Positions 8,632 through 18,119 of a DNA stretch of 64,000 bases are shown one piece after another. Made by a program: the position numbers and the translations under genes. The DNA is taken from contig NZ_JAIKLE010000035.1 in the NCBI RefSeq assembly GCF_022267315.1, positions 1-64,000 of the forward strand. The letters are read 5' to 3'. A model generated the notes under the pieces. That model made no database searches. It was not told the DNA's origin and saw only the letters and a list, made by a program, of their open reading frames with translations. Numbering within the stretch: position 1 is the stretch's first letter; each line of letters opens with the position of its first letter. Source of the DNA: Maribellus maritimus (lineage in GTDB: Bacteria > Bacteroidota > Bacteroidia > Bacteroidales > Prolixibacteraceae).

Positions 8632-9978
8632 ATGAAGACACTGATTAAAGATGCGACGATTATTAATGAAGGATTAAAGTTTAGGGGAAGTGTATTAATT
8701 GGTGAAGACAAGATAGAAAAGATTTTTTTGAAAGTACCTCCTGTAGATTTTGATTTTAGTGGTGTTGAAGTTATTGAAGCTAAAGGTTTGCTTCTTATCC
8801 CCGGCGTTATTGATGATCAGGTACATTTTCGTGAACCCGGACTAACCCACAAAGGCGAAATAGCTACAGAGAGCAGGGCTGCTGTGGCCGGTGGTGTTAC
8901 AACATACATGGAAATGCCAAATACCAATCCGCAATCGGTTACACAGGAAGAGCTCCAAAAGAAATACGACAGGGCGGCCTTGGTTTCTCCGGCTAATTTT
9001 TCGTTTTACATGGGGGCAACCAACAATAATTTGGAGGAGGTATTAAAAACAGACCCTTCAACTGTTTGCGGAATAAAAGTTTTTATGGGTTCTTCCACCG
9101 GAAATATGCTGGTTGACGACGAAGAAACATTATCTGAAATTTTTAAAAATGCACCAACTTTGGTAGCAACACATTGCGAAGATGAAGCAACCATTCGTAA
9201 AAACAGCGAAATAGCACGTCAACGATATGGCGAGAATGTACCAATTTCACGTCATTGCCATATACGCAGCGACGAAGCTTGTTATATTTCTTCATCAAAA
9301 GCAGTAAGTTTAGCTTCAAAATTTAATACACGTTTGCATGTCTTACATCTGTCCTCAGCAAAGGAGATGGAGCTTTTCTCGCCAGGAAAAGTAACTGAAA
9401 AAAATATTACAGCGGAAGTTTGTGTGCATCATCTTTGGTTTGATGAGCGGGATTATATTACTCACGGCACAAGAATAAAGTGGAATCCATCTGTTAAGTG
9501 TGAGAGCGACAAGGAAGCACTTTGGGAGGCGTTGCTTGATGATAGATTGGATGTAATTGCCACCGACCATGCTCCTCATACATTTAGCGAAAAAAACAAT
9601 ACTTATTTTAAAGCACCATCCGGAGGCCCACTGGTTCAACATTCTTTGGTGGCCATGCTCGAAATGAGTAAAAAAGGGTTTATTCCAGTCGAAAAAGTAA
9701 TTCAGAAAATGTGCCATTCCCCGGCTGATTTATTTAGGATAGATCGGCGCGGTTATATTCGCGAAGGCTATTTTGCTGATTTGGTTTTGGTGGATCCAAA
9801 TAAATCGTGGGTGGTTTCTCCTGAAAATATCTTGTATAAGTGTGGTTGGTCTCCGTTTGAAGGGAGTGAATTTACTCATCAAGTAGTAAAAACTTTTGTT
9901 AATGGCATATTAACGTTTGAAAATGGACAAATTACAGATGATGTATTGGGGCGCAGAGTAGGCTTCATAAAACAATAA
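8632..9978 (+). CDS. pyrC: Dihydroorotase
   Basis: Catalyses cyclisation of carbamoyl-aspartate to dihydroorotate in pyrimidine synthesis (448 residues, class I type). Visible amidohydrolase motifs are DDQVHFREPG (residues 61-70), the carboxylated-lysine strand GIKVFMGSSTGNM, metal or substrate histidines in VATHCEDE and HVLHLSS, and ATDHAPH near the C-terminal third. The first His of the usual HxH pair is Gln here (QVH). I believe this is common in Bacteroidota homologues, but it should be checked by alignment. Allantoinase or hydantoinase is less likely given the MPNTNP motif and the absence of purine-catabolism neighbours. Confidence 0.87.
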   Translation: MKTLIKDATIINEGLKFRGSVLIGEDKIEKIFLKVPPVDFDFSGVEVIEAKGLLLIPGVIDDQVHFREPGLTHKGEIATESRAAVAGGVTTYMEMPNTNPQSVTQEELQKKYDRAALVSPANFSFYMGATNNNLEEVLKTDPSTVCGIKVFMGSSTGNMLVDDEETLSEIFKNAPTLVATHCEDEATIRKNSEIARQRYGENVPISRHCHIRSDEACYISSSKAVSLASKFNTRLHVLHLSSAKEMELFSPGKVTEKNITAEVCVHHLWFDERDYITHGTRIKWNPSVKCESDKEALWEALLDDRLDVIATDHAPHTFSEKNNTYFKAPSGGPLVQHSLVAMLEMSKKGFIPVEKVIQKMCHSPADLFRIDRRGYIREGYFADLVLVDPNKSWVVSPENILYKCGWSPFEGSEFTHQVVKTFVNGILTFENGQITDDVLGRRVGFIKQ

Positions 9979-10027
9979 CAATTTATTTAAAATTGTAAAA
10001 TTCTTTTTATTGAAAGCATAGTTAATT

Positions 10028-10035
10028 TATATTTG
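10028..10035 (+). promoter_or_regulatory. -7 element upstream of mfd
   Basis: TATATTTG matches TAnnTTTG and ends 15 bp before the proposed TTG start of mfd. It implies a very short leader. Confidence 0.4.
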
Positions 10036-10050
10036 CGCAAAATTTGAATT

Positions 10051-13000
10051 TTGGAAACTGCGCAGTTTCTTCCATATTTAAAGGGGCACAAAAATTTTAT
10101 CGAACTTCAGAAAAAACTAATTGCCCCCCCCGGTGAAAAAATTTACCTGCAGGGATGCATTGGCTCTTTTAAGACGACTTTACTTGCCAGTCTTTTTCGA
10201 CAAGTAAAAAAGAACTTTATCGTTTTTCTGAACGACAGGGAAGAAGCCGCTTATTTTTACGACGATTTAAATAATCTCGGTTGGGGCGAAAATACTCTCT
10301 TTTTTCCTGCTTCATTCAAGCGTTCCATTCAGTACGATTCAACCGAACAAGAAAATATTGTTCAGCGTACCGAAGTGCTGAACAAGTTATTGGATAAAGA
10401 GAATTCCTATTTTTTGGTTACTTATCCCGAGGCTGTTATCGAAACCGTAATTTCACAGGCAGGGCTTGAAACAAATACGTTGCAAGTAGCAACAGGTGAT
10501 AAAATTTCAATTGAGTTTATCAACGAATTTTTATTTGAATACGGTTTTGAGCGTGTGGATTTTGTTTATGAACCCGGACAATTTTCAGTGCGAGGTAGTA
10601 TTGTCGATATTTTTTCATTTTCACACGATGATCCGTATCGTATAGATTTTTTTGGCGATGAAATTGATTCCATTCGCAGCTTTAATATCGACAACCAGAT
10701 TTCAAAAGATTCTTTTAAACGGATTACAATTGTTCCGAATATTCATAACTCAAATATCGAGGGACAAAGAATATCTCTGATTGAGTTTTTAAATGATGAA
10801 AATATTTTTGTCGGGAATAATTTGGAACAGTTTTTTGATTTCGTTACTGAAATTCACCGGCAAACAATATTGGCAAAGGCTGATGTTGAAAATATTCTGG
10901 AACAGGTTATTACCGGCGACGAGTTAAAGAAGCAACTGCAGCAGGAAACTGTTTTCGACTTTGGCAGCGACCTGTTTTTTGAACCCGATTCTGTTTTGGA
11001 ATTTTCAAATTCGCGCCAACCTGTTTTTAATAAAAATTTCGATATGCTGGGAGAAAATCTGGTTGAATATCGGAAAAATGGTTATGAGATATTTATTCTT
11101 TCCGGAAATGAAAAACAAATTGAGCGCTTAACGGCTATTTTTCACGATACAGACATTAATGTCAAATTTACGCCGGTAAACTTTGTTTTACATGAAGGAT
11201 TTGTGGATAACGACTTAAAAATTTGCTGTTATACAGATCATCAGATTTTTGAACGTTATCACCGTTTTAAGTTAAAAAACCGGAAAGCAGAGAGAGAGGC
11301 AATTTCTTTAAAAGAATTAAACAAACTTCATCCGGGTGATTATGTCGTTCATATCGATCACGGGATTGGAAAATTTGCCGGTTTGGTAAAAACTGAGGTA
11401 AACGGAAAAATACAGGAGGCAATTCGTCTGGTTTACAAAGACAATGATTCGTTGTTGGTAAGTATTCATTCGCTGCACCGGATTTCAAAATACAAGGGAA
11501 AAGAAGGAGCAGAACCAAAAATAAATAAGCTGGGCACCGGAGCGTGGCAAAAAATGAAAAACCGCACCAAAGCGAAGGTGAAAGATATTGCCAAGGAATT
11601 AATCGCGTTATATGCCCAGCGTAAAGCTGAAAAAGGATTTGCATTTTCAGACGACACATACTTACAAACCGAATTGGAGGCTTCATTTATTTATGAAGAT
11701 ACTCCCGACCAGGAAAAAGCTACAATTGCGGTAAAAGAAGACATGCAAAAAAGCATGCCGATGGATCGCCTGGTTTGTGGTGATGTAGGCTTTGGAAAAA
11801 CCGAGGTGGCAATTCGTGCCGCATTTAAGGCTGTTGCCGATAGTAAACAAGTAGCAGTGCTTGTTCCCACTACAATTTTGGCATTACAACATTACAAAAC
11901 TTTCTCTGAAAGGCTGGAGGATTTTCCTGCGAAAATTGAGTTTGTAAGCCGCTTGAAATCTACTTCTGAAATAAAAAGTACCTTAAAAGATTTAGCGGAC
12001 GGGAAAATAGATGTTATAATAGGAACACACCGGCTCGTGAGCAAAGATGTGAAGTTTAAAGATTTGGGTTTGCTCATTATTGATGAAGAACAGAAATTTG
12101 GAGTCTCGGTAAAAGAAAAACTGAAACAGTTTAAAGTAAATGTTGATACACTTACGTTAACGGCAACTCCTATTCCGCGAACTCTCCAGTTTTCTTTGAT
12201 GGGCGCCCGTGATTTGTCGATTATACAAACACCGCCACCAAATCGTTATCCTATTCATACCGAAGTTCATGGATTTAATGACCAGTTAATTCGTGAAGCA
12301 ATTTCCTACGAAGTAGAGCGGAACGGGCAGGTATTTTTTATTCACAACCGGGTTCAGAATATCTATGAAGTTGAAGAAACGTTAAAACGAATAGTGCCGG
12401 GAATAAAAACAGGGGTGGGGCACGGACAAATGGATGGCCCGAAACTGGAAAAAGTAATGCTTGACTTTATAAACGGCAAGTTTGATGTTTTAATAGCAAC
12501 TACGATTATTGAATCAGGACTTGATATCCCGAATGCTAATACCATTATTATAAACCAGGCGCAGAATTTTGGATTAAGCGACTTACACCAGTTGCGGGGC
12601 AGAGTAGGGCGCTCAAACAAAAAAGCATTTTGTTACCTGATAGCACCACCGCTTTCAACTATTAATGCCGAATCCCGTCGACGGTTACGTGCTCTGGAAG
12701 AATTTTCTGATTTGGGTAGCGGATTTAACATTGCCATGCAGGACCTGGATATCCGTGGTGCAGGAAATATGCTGGGGGCCGAACAGAGTGGTTTTATTGC
12801 AGATATTGGTTTTGAAACCTACCATCGTATTTTGAATGAAGCTATCCAGGAATTAAAACAGGAAGAGTTCAAAGGAGTTTTTGACGAAGAGGATTCAAAA
12901 CAGACACAGGCATTTTTAAATGTGAAGTTTGTTAACGATTGCCAGATTGATACCGATCTCGAATTACTCTTCCCCGCAGATTATATCCCGGGAACTTCAG

Positions 13001-13395
13001 AACGAATGTTGCTGTACCGCGAGCTGGATAATATTGAAACCGAAGAACAATTAAAAGAGTTTGAAAATAATTTGATTGACAGGTTTGGAAAATTACCACA
13101 GGAAAGTTCTGAATTGTTGGGAGTTGTTAGTCTGAGATGGAAAGCGATAGATTTAGGAATGGAAAAAATTATCCTAAAAAATAAAAAAATGATCTGTCAT
13201 TTTGTTTCCGACCAGCAATCCGCATTTTACCGGTCCGATGCATTTATTCAAATTGTTCAGTTTATTCAAAAAAGAAAACTGGATGGGAAAATGAAAGAAA
13301 GTGACCAGAAATTAAAGCTTACATTTTCGAACGTTCCGAATATTGAAACAGCAGCTTTTTACCTTCAGAGAATTATTGATGAAATTAAACGTTAA
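10051..13395 (+). CDS. mfd: Transcription-repair coupling factor Mfd
   Basis: Displaces stalled RNA polymerase and recruits UvrA to transcribed-strand lesions; 1114 residues, the family's usual length. In order it has the UvrB-like N-terminal domain (YEPGQFSVRGSIVDIFSF), and the polymerase-interacting domain (GDYVVHIDHGIGKFAGL). Next is the RecG-like translocase with Walker A GDVGFGKTEVA, Walker B DEEQKFGV, TATPIPRTL and HQLRGRVGRS, and last the C-terminal TRCF domain (from about residue 960). The start is a TTG. An in-frame TGA lies six bases upstream and no ATG is available before conserved sequence, so the TTG gives the expected N-terminus. Confidence 0.96.
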   Translation: METAQFLPYLKGHKNFIELQKKLIAPPGEKIYLQGCIGSFKTTLLASLFRQVKKNFIVFLNDREEAAYFYDDLNNLGWGENTLFFPASFKRSIQYDSTEQENIVQRTEVLNKLLDKENSYFLVTYPEAVIETVISQAGLETNTLQVATGDKISIEFINEFLFEYGFERVDFVYEPGQFSVRGSIVDIFSFSHDDPYRIDFFGDEIDSIRSFNIDNQISKDSFKRITIVPNIHNSNIEGQRISLIEFLNDENIFVGNNLEQFFDFVTEIHRQTILAKADVENILEQVITGDELKKQLQQETVFDFGSDLFFEPDSVLEFSNSRQPVFNKNFDMLGENLVEYRKNGYEIFILSGNEKQIERLTAIFHDTDINVKFTPVNFVLHEGFVDNDLKICCYTDHQIFERYHRFKLKNRKAEREAISLKELNKLHPGDYVVHIDHGIGKFAGLVKTEVNGKIQEAIRLVYKDNDSLLVSIHSLHRISKYKGKEGAEPKINKLGTGAWQKMKNRTKAKVKDIAKELIALYAQRKAEKGFAFSDDTYLQTELEASFIYEDTPDQEKATIAVKEDMQKSMPMDRLVCGDVGFGKTEVAIRAAFKAVADSKQVAVLVPTTILALQHYKTFSERLEDFPAKIEFVSRLKSTSEIKSTLKDLADGKIDVIIGTHRLVSKDVKFKDLGLLIIDEEQKFGVSVKEKLKQFKVNVDTLTLTATPIPRTLQFSLMGARDLSIIQTPPPNRYPIHTEVHGFNDQLIREAISYEVERNGQVFFIHNRVQNIYEVEETLKRIVPGIKTGVGHGQMDGPKLEKVMLDFINGKFDVLIATTIIESGLDIPNANTIIINQAQNFGLSDLHQLRGRVGRSNKKAFCYLIAPPLSTINAESRRRLRALEEFSDLGSGFNIAMQDLDIRGAGNMLGAEQSGFIADIGFETYHRILNEAIQELKQEEFKGVFDEEDSKQTQAFLNVKFVNDCQIDTDLELLFPADYIPGTSERMLLYRELDNIETEEQLKEFENNLIDRFGKLPQESSELLGVVSLRWKAIDLGMEKIILKNKKMICHFVSDQQSAFYRSDAFIQIVQFIQKRKLDGKMKESDQKLKLTFSNVPNIETAAFYLQRIIDEIKR

Positions 13396-13473
13396 ATAAA
13401 AAGTACGCTGTACGCAACCCTTTTATTAAAATCACATCTAATGTTCAGTAAAATAATGAAGGGAAGAACGTTT

Positions 13474-13481
13474 TACATTTG
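13474..13481 (+). promoter_or_regulatory. -7 element upstream of lipoprotein gene
   Basis: TACATTTG is an exact TAnnTTTG match, 24 bp before the ATG at 13506. No clear TTTG is seen at -33. Confidence 0.4.
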
Positions 13482-13505
13482 TATAATATATTAAATTGAT
13501 TAAAT

Positions 13506-14231
13506 ATGAATTGGAAAAGACTTTTATCAAACGTATTACTGGTTACAATGATTTTGGGATTTACTTCCTGCTTCGATGATGAAGAAGAAGCATTTAGCAT
13601 TGAGGCAGATGTATACTACATTAATAAACTTGTAGACGGAGAATGGATGCATGGAACAACTTATTATGTATATGGAAATGAAAGCATGTCGTCGGCGAAA
13701 GTTACAACACCGGTTACAAACGAAACCATCGAACTTGAAGCAGCAGCGGCCTATTATAATGTAATGGTTAATTCACCTGCGCAGGAAGACTACTCAGTAA
13801 ATATACCGGAAGAAGGTAATTTTCAGTTTGAAGCAACAAATCAAAAAGGCGAAGTATTATATAGCACAGATGCACAGGAATTTGTTAATCTTGAAGGAGC
13901 AGAAATTGATAGTATTGGATTTGATAACAATAATTTTTTAATGTACGTGACCTGGAACGAGATAGAAGAATCAGATGGCTATTATTTAAAGATGTATGAT
14001 TCTTCAGATGAGCTTGTTTTCGAAGGTTATGGTGTACCTAGCGACGAGACTGAGTTTATCATTTCTGAGTATTATTCTACAGGAAACTGGATAAAAGACC
14101 CGGTTGAAGGTGATGATTATGAGCTTTTATTACAGACCTTTGTTTATGATGACGATGCTACAAACAGTAATTTAGCATACAATATTAAAGAAGTAACGGT
14201 TACAGATACAATGATAAACTGGGATTTCTGA
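13506..14231 (+). CDS. Acidic lipoprotein of unknown function
   Basis: I do not recognise the family. It has 241 residues. The N-terminal signal (MNWKRLLSNVLLVTMILGFTSC) carries a lipobox with Cys at residue 22, followed by an acidic DDEEEAF stretch that could favour surface export. The rest is rich in Asp, Glu, Tyr and Asn. A fibronectin-III-like stretch around residues 135-220 contains FLMYVTWNEIEESDGYYLKM. It is a single gene with its own -7 element and a terminator directly downstream. Confidence 0.7.
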   Translation: MNWKRLLSNVLLVTMILGFTSCFDDEEEAFSIEADVYYINKLVDGEWMHGTTYYVYGNESMSSAKVTTPVTNETIELEAAAAYYNVMVNSPAQEDYSVNIPEEGNFQFEATNQKGEVLYSTDAQEFVNLEGAEIDSIGFDNNNFLMYVTWNEIEESDGYYLKMYDSSDELVFEGYGVPSDETEFIISEYYSTGNWIKDPVEGDDYELLLQTFVYDDDATNSNLAYNIKEVTVTDTMINWDF

Positions 14232-14255
14232 CACATTTATACCGATAATATTGGG

Positions 14256-14284
14256 AAAGCTGCCTGTTTAGGTGGCTTTTTTTT
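14256..14284 (+). terminator. Intrinsic terminator after lipoprotein gene
   Basis: A 10-bp stem (14256-14265 with 14270-14279, two G-U pairs), a GTTT loop and a run of eight Ts, 25 bp after the stop codon. Confidence 0.8.
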
Positions 14285-14300
14285 GTTTTATGTAGTCATT

Positions 14301-14316
14301 TACTATGGAAATAGTA
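14301..14316. promoter_or_regulatory. Upstream BlaI-type operator
   Basis: A 16-bp dyad, TACTA-TGGAAA-TAGTA. It has the same arms and the same six-base spacing as the dyad on the blaI -7 element 54 bp downstream. Confidence 0.55.
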
Positions 14317-14354
14317 GAAATATTATAAAAATAGTTTTTATTCTAGATTTTTAG

Positions 14355-14370
14355 TACTATGTTTGTAGTA
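14355..14370. promoter_or_regulatory. BlaI-type operator overlapping the -7 promoter element
   Basis: The dyad TACTA-TGTTTG-TAGTA contains TATGTTTG (14358-14365), an exact TAnnTTTG. It ends 15 bp before the regulator's ATG. BlaI/MecI repressors bind TACTACA-like dyads, so autorepression by promoter occlusion is the natural reading. Confidence 0.65.
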
Positions 14371-14385
14371 GTAGTTTTTAGTATT

Positions 14386-14766
14386 ATGAAATCACTTACC
14401 AAGGCAGAAGAACAAGTTATGCAGATCCTTTGGGATTTAAAAGAGGCTGTAGTTAAACAGGTTGTTGAGAAATTTGATAATCCGCAACCGGCTTATACAA
14501 CTGTTGCAACAGTGATGAAAGTATTGGAGAAAAAAGGTTTCGTTTCTCATAAAAAGATAGGGAATACACATCTTTTTTTCCCGGCCGTTAGTAAAAAGGA
14601 ATACACAAAATTTCAGTTCAGTTCTCTTTTGAAAGATTATTTTAATGGTTCCTTTCCTAAAATGGCAACTTTTTTTGCCAAAGAAAATAACATTAGCATC
14701 CAGGAATTGGAGGAAATGCTGAAGATGATGGAAAATGAATTAAATAAAGACGAAAATACGAAATAA
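14386..14766 (+). CDS. BlaI/MecI/CopY-family repressor
   Basis: Small winged-helix repressor of 126 residues from the ATG at 14386. An upstream in-frame ATG at 14359 lies inside the operator and is unlikely. It opens MKSLTKAEEQVMQILWDLKEAVVKQV, cut here to the family's characteristic start, with the recognition helix in PAYTTVATVMKVLEKKGFV. A C-terminal dimerisation and protease-sensitive region ends with ELEEMLKMMENELNK. The M56 sensor gene starts 2 bp after its stop. In this family the repressor is inactivated when the BlaR1-type partner is triggered, commonly by beta-lactam or envelope stress. Two candidate operators lie upstream. Confidence 0.9.
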   Translation: MKSLTKAEEQVMQILWDLKEAVVKQVVEKFDNPQPAYTTVATVMKVLEKKGFVSHKKIGNTHLFFPAVSKKEYTKFQFSSLLKDYFNGSFPKMATFFAKENNISIQELEEMLKMMENELNKDENTK

Positions 14767-14768
14767 AC

Positions 14769-16427
14769 ATGGAAGCATTATTTACATTTTTGGTAAATGC
14801 ATCTGGAGGAATTATCCTTTTTTACGTCGTTTACTGGGTTTTTCTTAGGAATGAAACTTTCTATAATGCAAACCGGTGGTTTCTTTTTATGGCTTTAATC
14901 TCAGCTGTTTTATTGCCATTGTTCCCATTAAAATACCAGGTTATAATTGAACCTGAAAATAATGCAACAGTGTTAAAAACCATTTCAGATACTTTTAAAC
15001 ACATTCCTGTCGTCTCCGGTACAGAGTTTGAACGTCAGGGATTTAACTGGCATCAGGGAGTTTTGTTGGTCTATTTAACCGGAGCTTCAATATTCCTTTT
15101 ACGACTATTGATTCAGACTTTTATTCTTATTTACCTAATAATAAAATACCGGGTAAAATCGCTGGATGGAATCCGAATTGTAGAAAACGAAAAATATGGT
15201 TTACCATTCTCTTTTTTTAATGTTGTATTTATAAATCCGAAATTTCATAAACAGGAGAACCTGCCGGAAATTCTGGCTCACGAGAAAGTGCACATTCGTG
15301 AGAATCATTGGTTCGACCTGCTATTTATAGAACTGTTAACAGTCATCTTTTGGTTCAATCCATTTATATGGTTTTTTGAACGATCAATGAAACAAAACCA
15401 CGAGTACCTTGCCGACAAGGGTGTAGTTTCCATGGGGTACAGTGTGGCGCGGTATCAGGCTTTATTGTTAAACCAGTTAATGGGCATGCAGATTATTGGA
15501 ATTACCAACAACCTGAATTTTGCCCTTAACACAAATCGATTAAAAATGATGACAAAAACGAAAACTTCCGCTCTGGGGCGGGTAAAATTGTTGTGGGCTT
15601 TGCCCGCAGTGGCATTATTGCTATTTGCTTTTGCGGAACCTGAATATAGAGTATCGTCTGCACAGAATAATAAGAATACTAATACAATAGTCGATTTTTC
15701 AGGACAAAAAAAGATAACGGTCAGGGGAATAGTTTTAGATGAAAAAGGAGACCCTCTGCCGGGAACATCTGTAGTAATTAAAGGAGGTACCAGGGGTACT
15801 GTTTGCGATATGGATGGAACATTCAAACTGGATGTGCCGGAAAATGCCAGCATTGTGCTCTCATTTGTCGGGAAGAAAACCATTTCTGATTCCTACGCAG
15901 AAATTACATCCGGAGAACAAAAAGGTGATACTTTTAACCGGAAATACACGATGAAAAATTTTATAACTACTATTGTTAACAACTCCTACGACGGAGATTA
16001 TAGGACCTCTTACGACGGAGAACGGCTTGCTCCTCCACCTCCGCCACCACCACCTCCGCCAAAAGAAGCTGTGCCTGCAAATGGAAAAACACCACCTCCG
16101 CCAAGTGTAATACAAGGTGACGAAGAAGTGTTTTATATTATAGAAGTTATGCCCCATTTTCCGGGTGGTTATTATGCCAGACAGGATTACATTTTGAGGA
16201 TGCAACAAGAAATTGCAAAAGCAGAAGGCATAAAAGGAAAAGCAAAAGTATTATTTACCGTAAATGCTAAAGGCAAAGTTACAGATATCAAAATAGTGGA
16301 AAAAGATAATGAAGGAGCAGCCAGGGGGGCAGTCATGCTGGTATCGGGAATGCCCGACTGGACACCTGGGAAACAACGTGGAAAGGCTGTCCCGGTAAAA
16401 TATTTGCTGCCGGTAGTATTCAGATAA
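14769..16427 (+). CDS. BlaR1-type M56 metallopeptidase sensor with TonB-like C-terminus
   Basis: Inner-membrane sensor/antirepressor of 552 residues. N-terminal transmembrane helices (about residues 10-28, 36-54 and 98-127) precede the M56 zinc site HEKVH (His171, Glu172, His175) and NHEYLAD (about residues 210-216). A further helix (about 275-290) is followed by a periplasmic CarboxypepD_reg-like beta domain (about 316-395). Then come a ten-Pro tract and a TonB C-terminal-type domain (about 455-552; GKAKVLFTVNAKGKVTDIKI). This Bacteroidota architecture replaces the penicillin-binding sensor domain of classical BlaR1, so the ligand is unknown. It is co-transcribed with the BlaI-like repressor. 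Confidence 0.88.
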   Translation: MEALFTFLVNASGGIILFYVVYWVFLRNETFYNANRWFLFMALISAVLLPLFPLKYQVIIEPENNATVLKTISDTFKHIPVVSGTEFERQGFNWHQGVLLVYLTGASIFLLRLLIQTFILIYLIIKYRVKSLDGIRIVENEKYGLPFSFFNVVFINPKFHKQENLPEILAHEKVHIRENHWFDLLFIELLTVIFWFNPFIWFFERSMKQNHEYLADKGVVSMGYSVARYQALLLNQLMGMQIIGITNNLNFALNTNRLKMMTKTKTSALGRVKLLWALPAVALLLFAFAEPEYRVSSAQNNKNTNTIVDFSGQKKITVRGIVLDEKGDPLPGTSVVIKGGTRGTVCDMDGTFKLDVPENASIVLSFVGKKTISDSYAEITSGEQKGDTFNRKYTMKNFITTIVNNSYDGDYRTSYDGERLAPPPPPPPPPPKEAVPANGKTPPPPSVIQGDEEVFYIIEVMPHFPGGYYARQDYILRMQQEIAKAEGIKGKAKVLFTVNAKGKVTDIKIVEKDNEGAARGAVMLVSGMPDWTPGKQRGKAVPVKYLLPVVFR

Positions 16428-16481
16428 CAGAAAATTAGAAATACTTATTTTATTTACCCGGTGTACATAATGTTAAGGAAA

Positions 16482-17363
16482 ATGAAAAAAAATCAGCTAA
16501 TTGCGATTTTACTGCTTTCAATTTTTGTTTTTTCCTGCAACGAAAAATCAAAACAAACTCAATTAACAGTAAAGGTTGAAACGCTTGAACCTAATGTCAA
16601 TATCAGTGAACTTACTTCTGATTTTATGAAATGGTGGACGTATTATTCCTATAACATTTCTTTATCATCAGATTTTACAGGTTTAAACGAACAGTCAGAA
16701 ACGATTGACAAAAAACAATTTTTGGAAAAACTAATTACAGGCAATTATATTCCTCTAAAAATAAAATCGGACAATAAAATCGAAACATATAAACTTTATC
16801 AGCTCGACTCTATCGCAGACAAAGGAATTGGAAGCACAATAAAAAATGTATCAACCAGAGTCTATGGTTTATATGAAATGGAAGGAACGCCCATTCCACA
16901 GTTTAACTTTATCGACCTGGAAGGAAATAGCTACACCAACAAAAATACAAAGGGGAAAACGTTAATTCTAAAAACCTGGTTTATCCACTGCGGAGCTTGT
17001 GTAGCCGAATTTCCGGAACTAAATGAATTTGTAGAAAAATACAAAGATAGAAATGACATCATTTTTCTGAGTTTAGCGTTGGATACTAAATCGGAATTAG
17101 AGAAGTTCTTACAGCAAAAAGAGTTTGATTATAAGGTAGTTCCTAATCAGAAGGAGTTTATTATTAAAAAATTATATTTGAATGCCTTTCCGACCCATCT
17201 GGTTGTTGATGAAAATGGAACAATATTAAAAGTGGTAAATAAGGCATCAGAAATGATTGCCTTTCTTGAAAATGGAAAGAAATCAACAGACAAAAAATTA
17301 CCACCGCCATCTTCAGCAGCACCGCCGCCACCACCACCACCACCACCGCCACCTTCGAAATAA
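16482..17363 (+). CDS. TlpA/thioredoxin-like lipoprotein with polyproline tail
   Basis: Probable periplasmic thiol-disulfide protein of 293 residues. I prefer the ATG at 16482 (MKKNQLIAILLLSIFVFSC, lipobox Cys19); a GTG at 16461 and an ATG at 16470 are also in frame. The N-terminal 130 residues are not recognised. A redoxin domain follows (TPIPQFNFIDLEGN) with the active site C170-G-A-C173 and the cis-Pro strand NAFPTHLVVD. The C-terminus ends in a run of eleven prolines and then Ser-Lys. Its codons resemble the proline linker of the upstream BlaR1-like gene, which suggests recombination between the tracts. It lies between two copies of the TonB-like module. Confidence 0.8.
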   Translation: MKKNQLIAILLLSIFVFSCNEKSKQTQLTVKVETLEPNVNISELTSDFMKWWTYYSYNISLSSDFTGLNEQSETIDKKQFLEKLITGNYIPLKIKSDNKIETYKLYQLDSIADKGIGSTIKNVSTRVYGLYEMEGTPIPQFNFIDLEGNSYTNKNTKGKTLILKTWFIHCGACVAEFPELNEFVEKYKDRNDIIFLSLALDTKSELEKFLQQKEFDYKVVPNQKEFIIKKLYLNAFPTHLVVDENGTILKVVNKASEMIAFLENGKKSTDKKLPPPSSAAPPPPPPPPPPPSK

Positions 17364-17400
17364 AAACTTACATCAACCTTTACAAACAATTTTGAAATAG

Positions 17401-18021
17401 ATGCGAAAAGGAAATATTAATCTTTGGATTTTGGGTGTTTTATTTGGTTCGATACTGGCATATACAGGTTGGACTGGGGTGGGGACACAAACGTTTTTAA
17501 TGGGAAAAACCAGTGAAATTTCAGGAAAAGTAATCGAGGTATTTCCAAATAAAGAAGTACAAAATTTCAGTCGAAAAATTAAATATGTTTACTCAGTAGA
17601 TGACAACTTTTATGTTGACTTTAAAAAGCTCGGAACAGAAGATGCAAAGCAAGAAATTGGAAATGATTTGAAACTTATTTATTCGATTAAAAAACCAGAA
17701 AGAAATAGAGTTCAAAGACTTTCTTCAAACTATGACAATTCAGTCGGAAAAAAATATTATTCGACCAAAGAAAATGGTTATATAGAGTTACGACTGATTA
17801 ACGGAATCTTCAAATACAAAGAAGCTGCAGTAGGAGGTAAAATAATTCATGACTTTGTTGGAGAATATAAAATCATCAATGACTCCATAAAATTCGAGAA
17901 TTATATATTTGAGACTGATAATGAGCATAAAAACAGGCCTGAGCTTTTTGTGCTTTCACCAGGCAATCACCGTCAATTAGTTGATGTAAGCACAAAAAAA
18001 ATTTTTAAAAGATTTCATTAG
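17401..18021 (+). CDS. Membrane-anchored hypothetical protein, DUF3592-like
   Basis: 206 residues with one N-terminal transmembrane segment (about residues 7-27). An SGKVIEVFPNKEVQNF strand is followed by YVYSVDDNFY and GNDLKLIYSIKKPERNRV, a layout like DUF3592 proteins. The C-terminal half is charged beta-rich sequence I do not recognise. It follows the thioredoxin-like gene by 37 bp and may share its transcript. No function is proposed. Confidence 0.6.
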   Translation: MRKGNINLWILGVLFGSILAYTGWTGVGTQTFLMGKTSEISGKVIEVFPNKEVQNFSRKIKYVYSVDDNFYVDFKKLGTEDAKQEIGNDLKLIYSIKKPERNRVQRLSSNYDNSVGKKYYSTKENGYIELRLINGIFKYKEAAVGGKIIHDFVGEYKIINDSIKFENYIFETDNEHKNRPELFVLSPGNHRQLVDVSTKKIFKRFH

Positions 18022-18119
18022 TTGTGATTAAATTAAAAAAATTATGCACAATAAATACATATAGCAGGGCAGGTTTGGTGGTATGCTAACTGCGCCCTGA
18101 GGCTTTGGGATCGTTTCGA

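Noticed and set aside
14359-14385. Upstream ATG of the BlaI-like gene
   Set aside because: It lies within the -7 element and operator and would add nine residues absent from the family.
17147-17389. Minus-strand poly-Gly or poly-Val ORFs
   Set aside because: They are the reverse reading of the proline-codon run in the thioredoxin-like gene.
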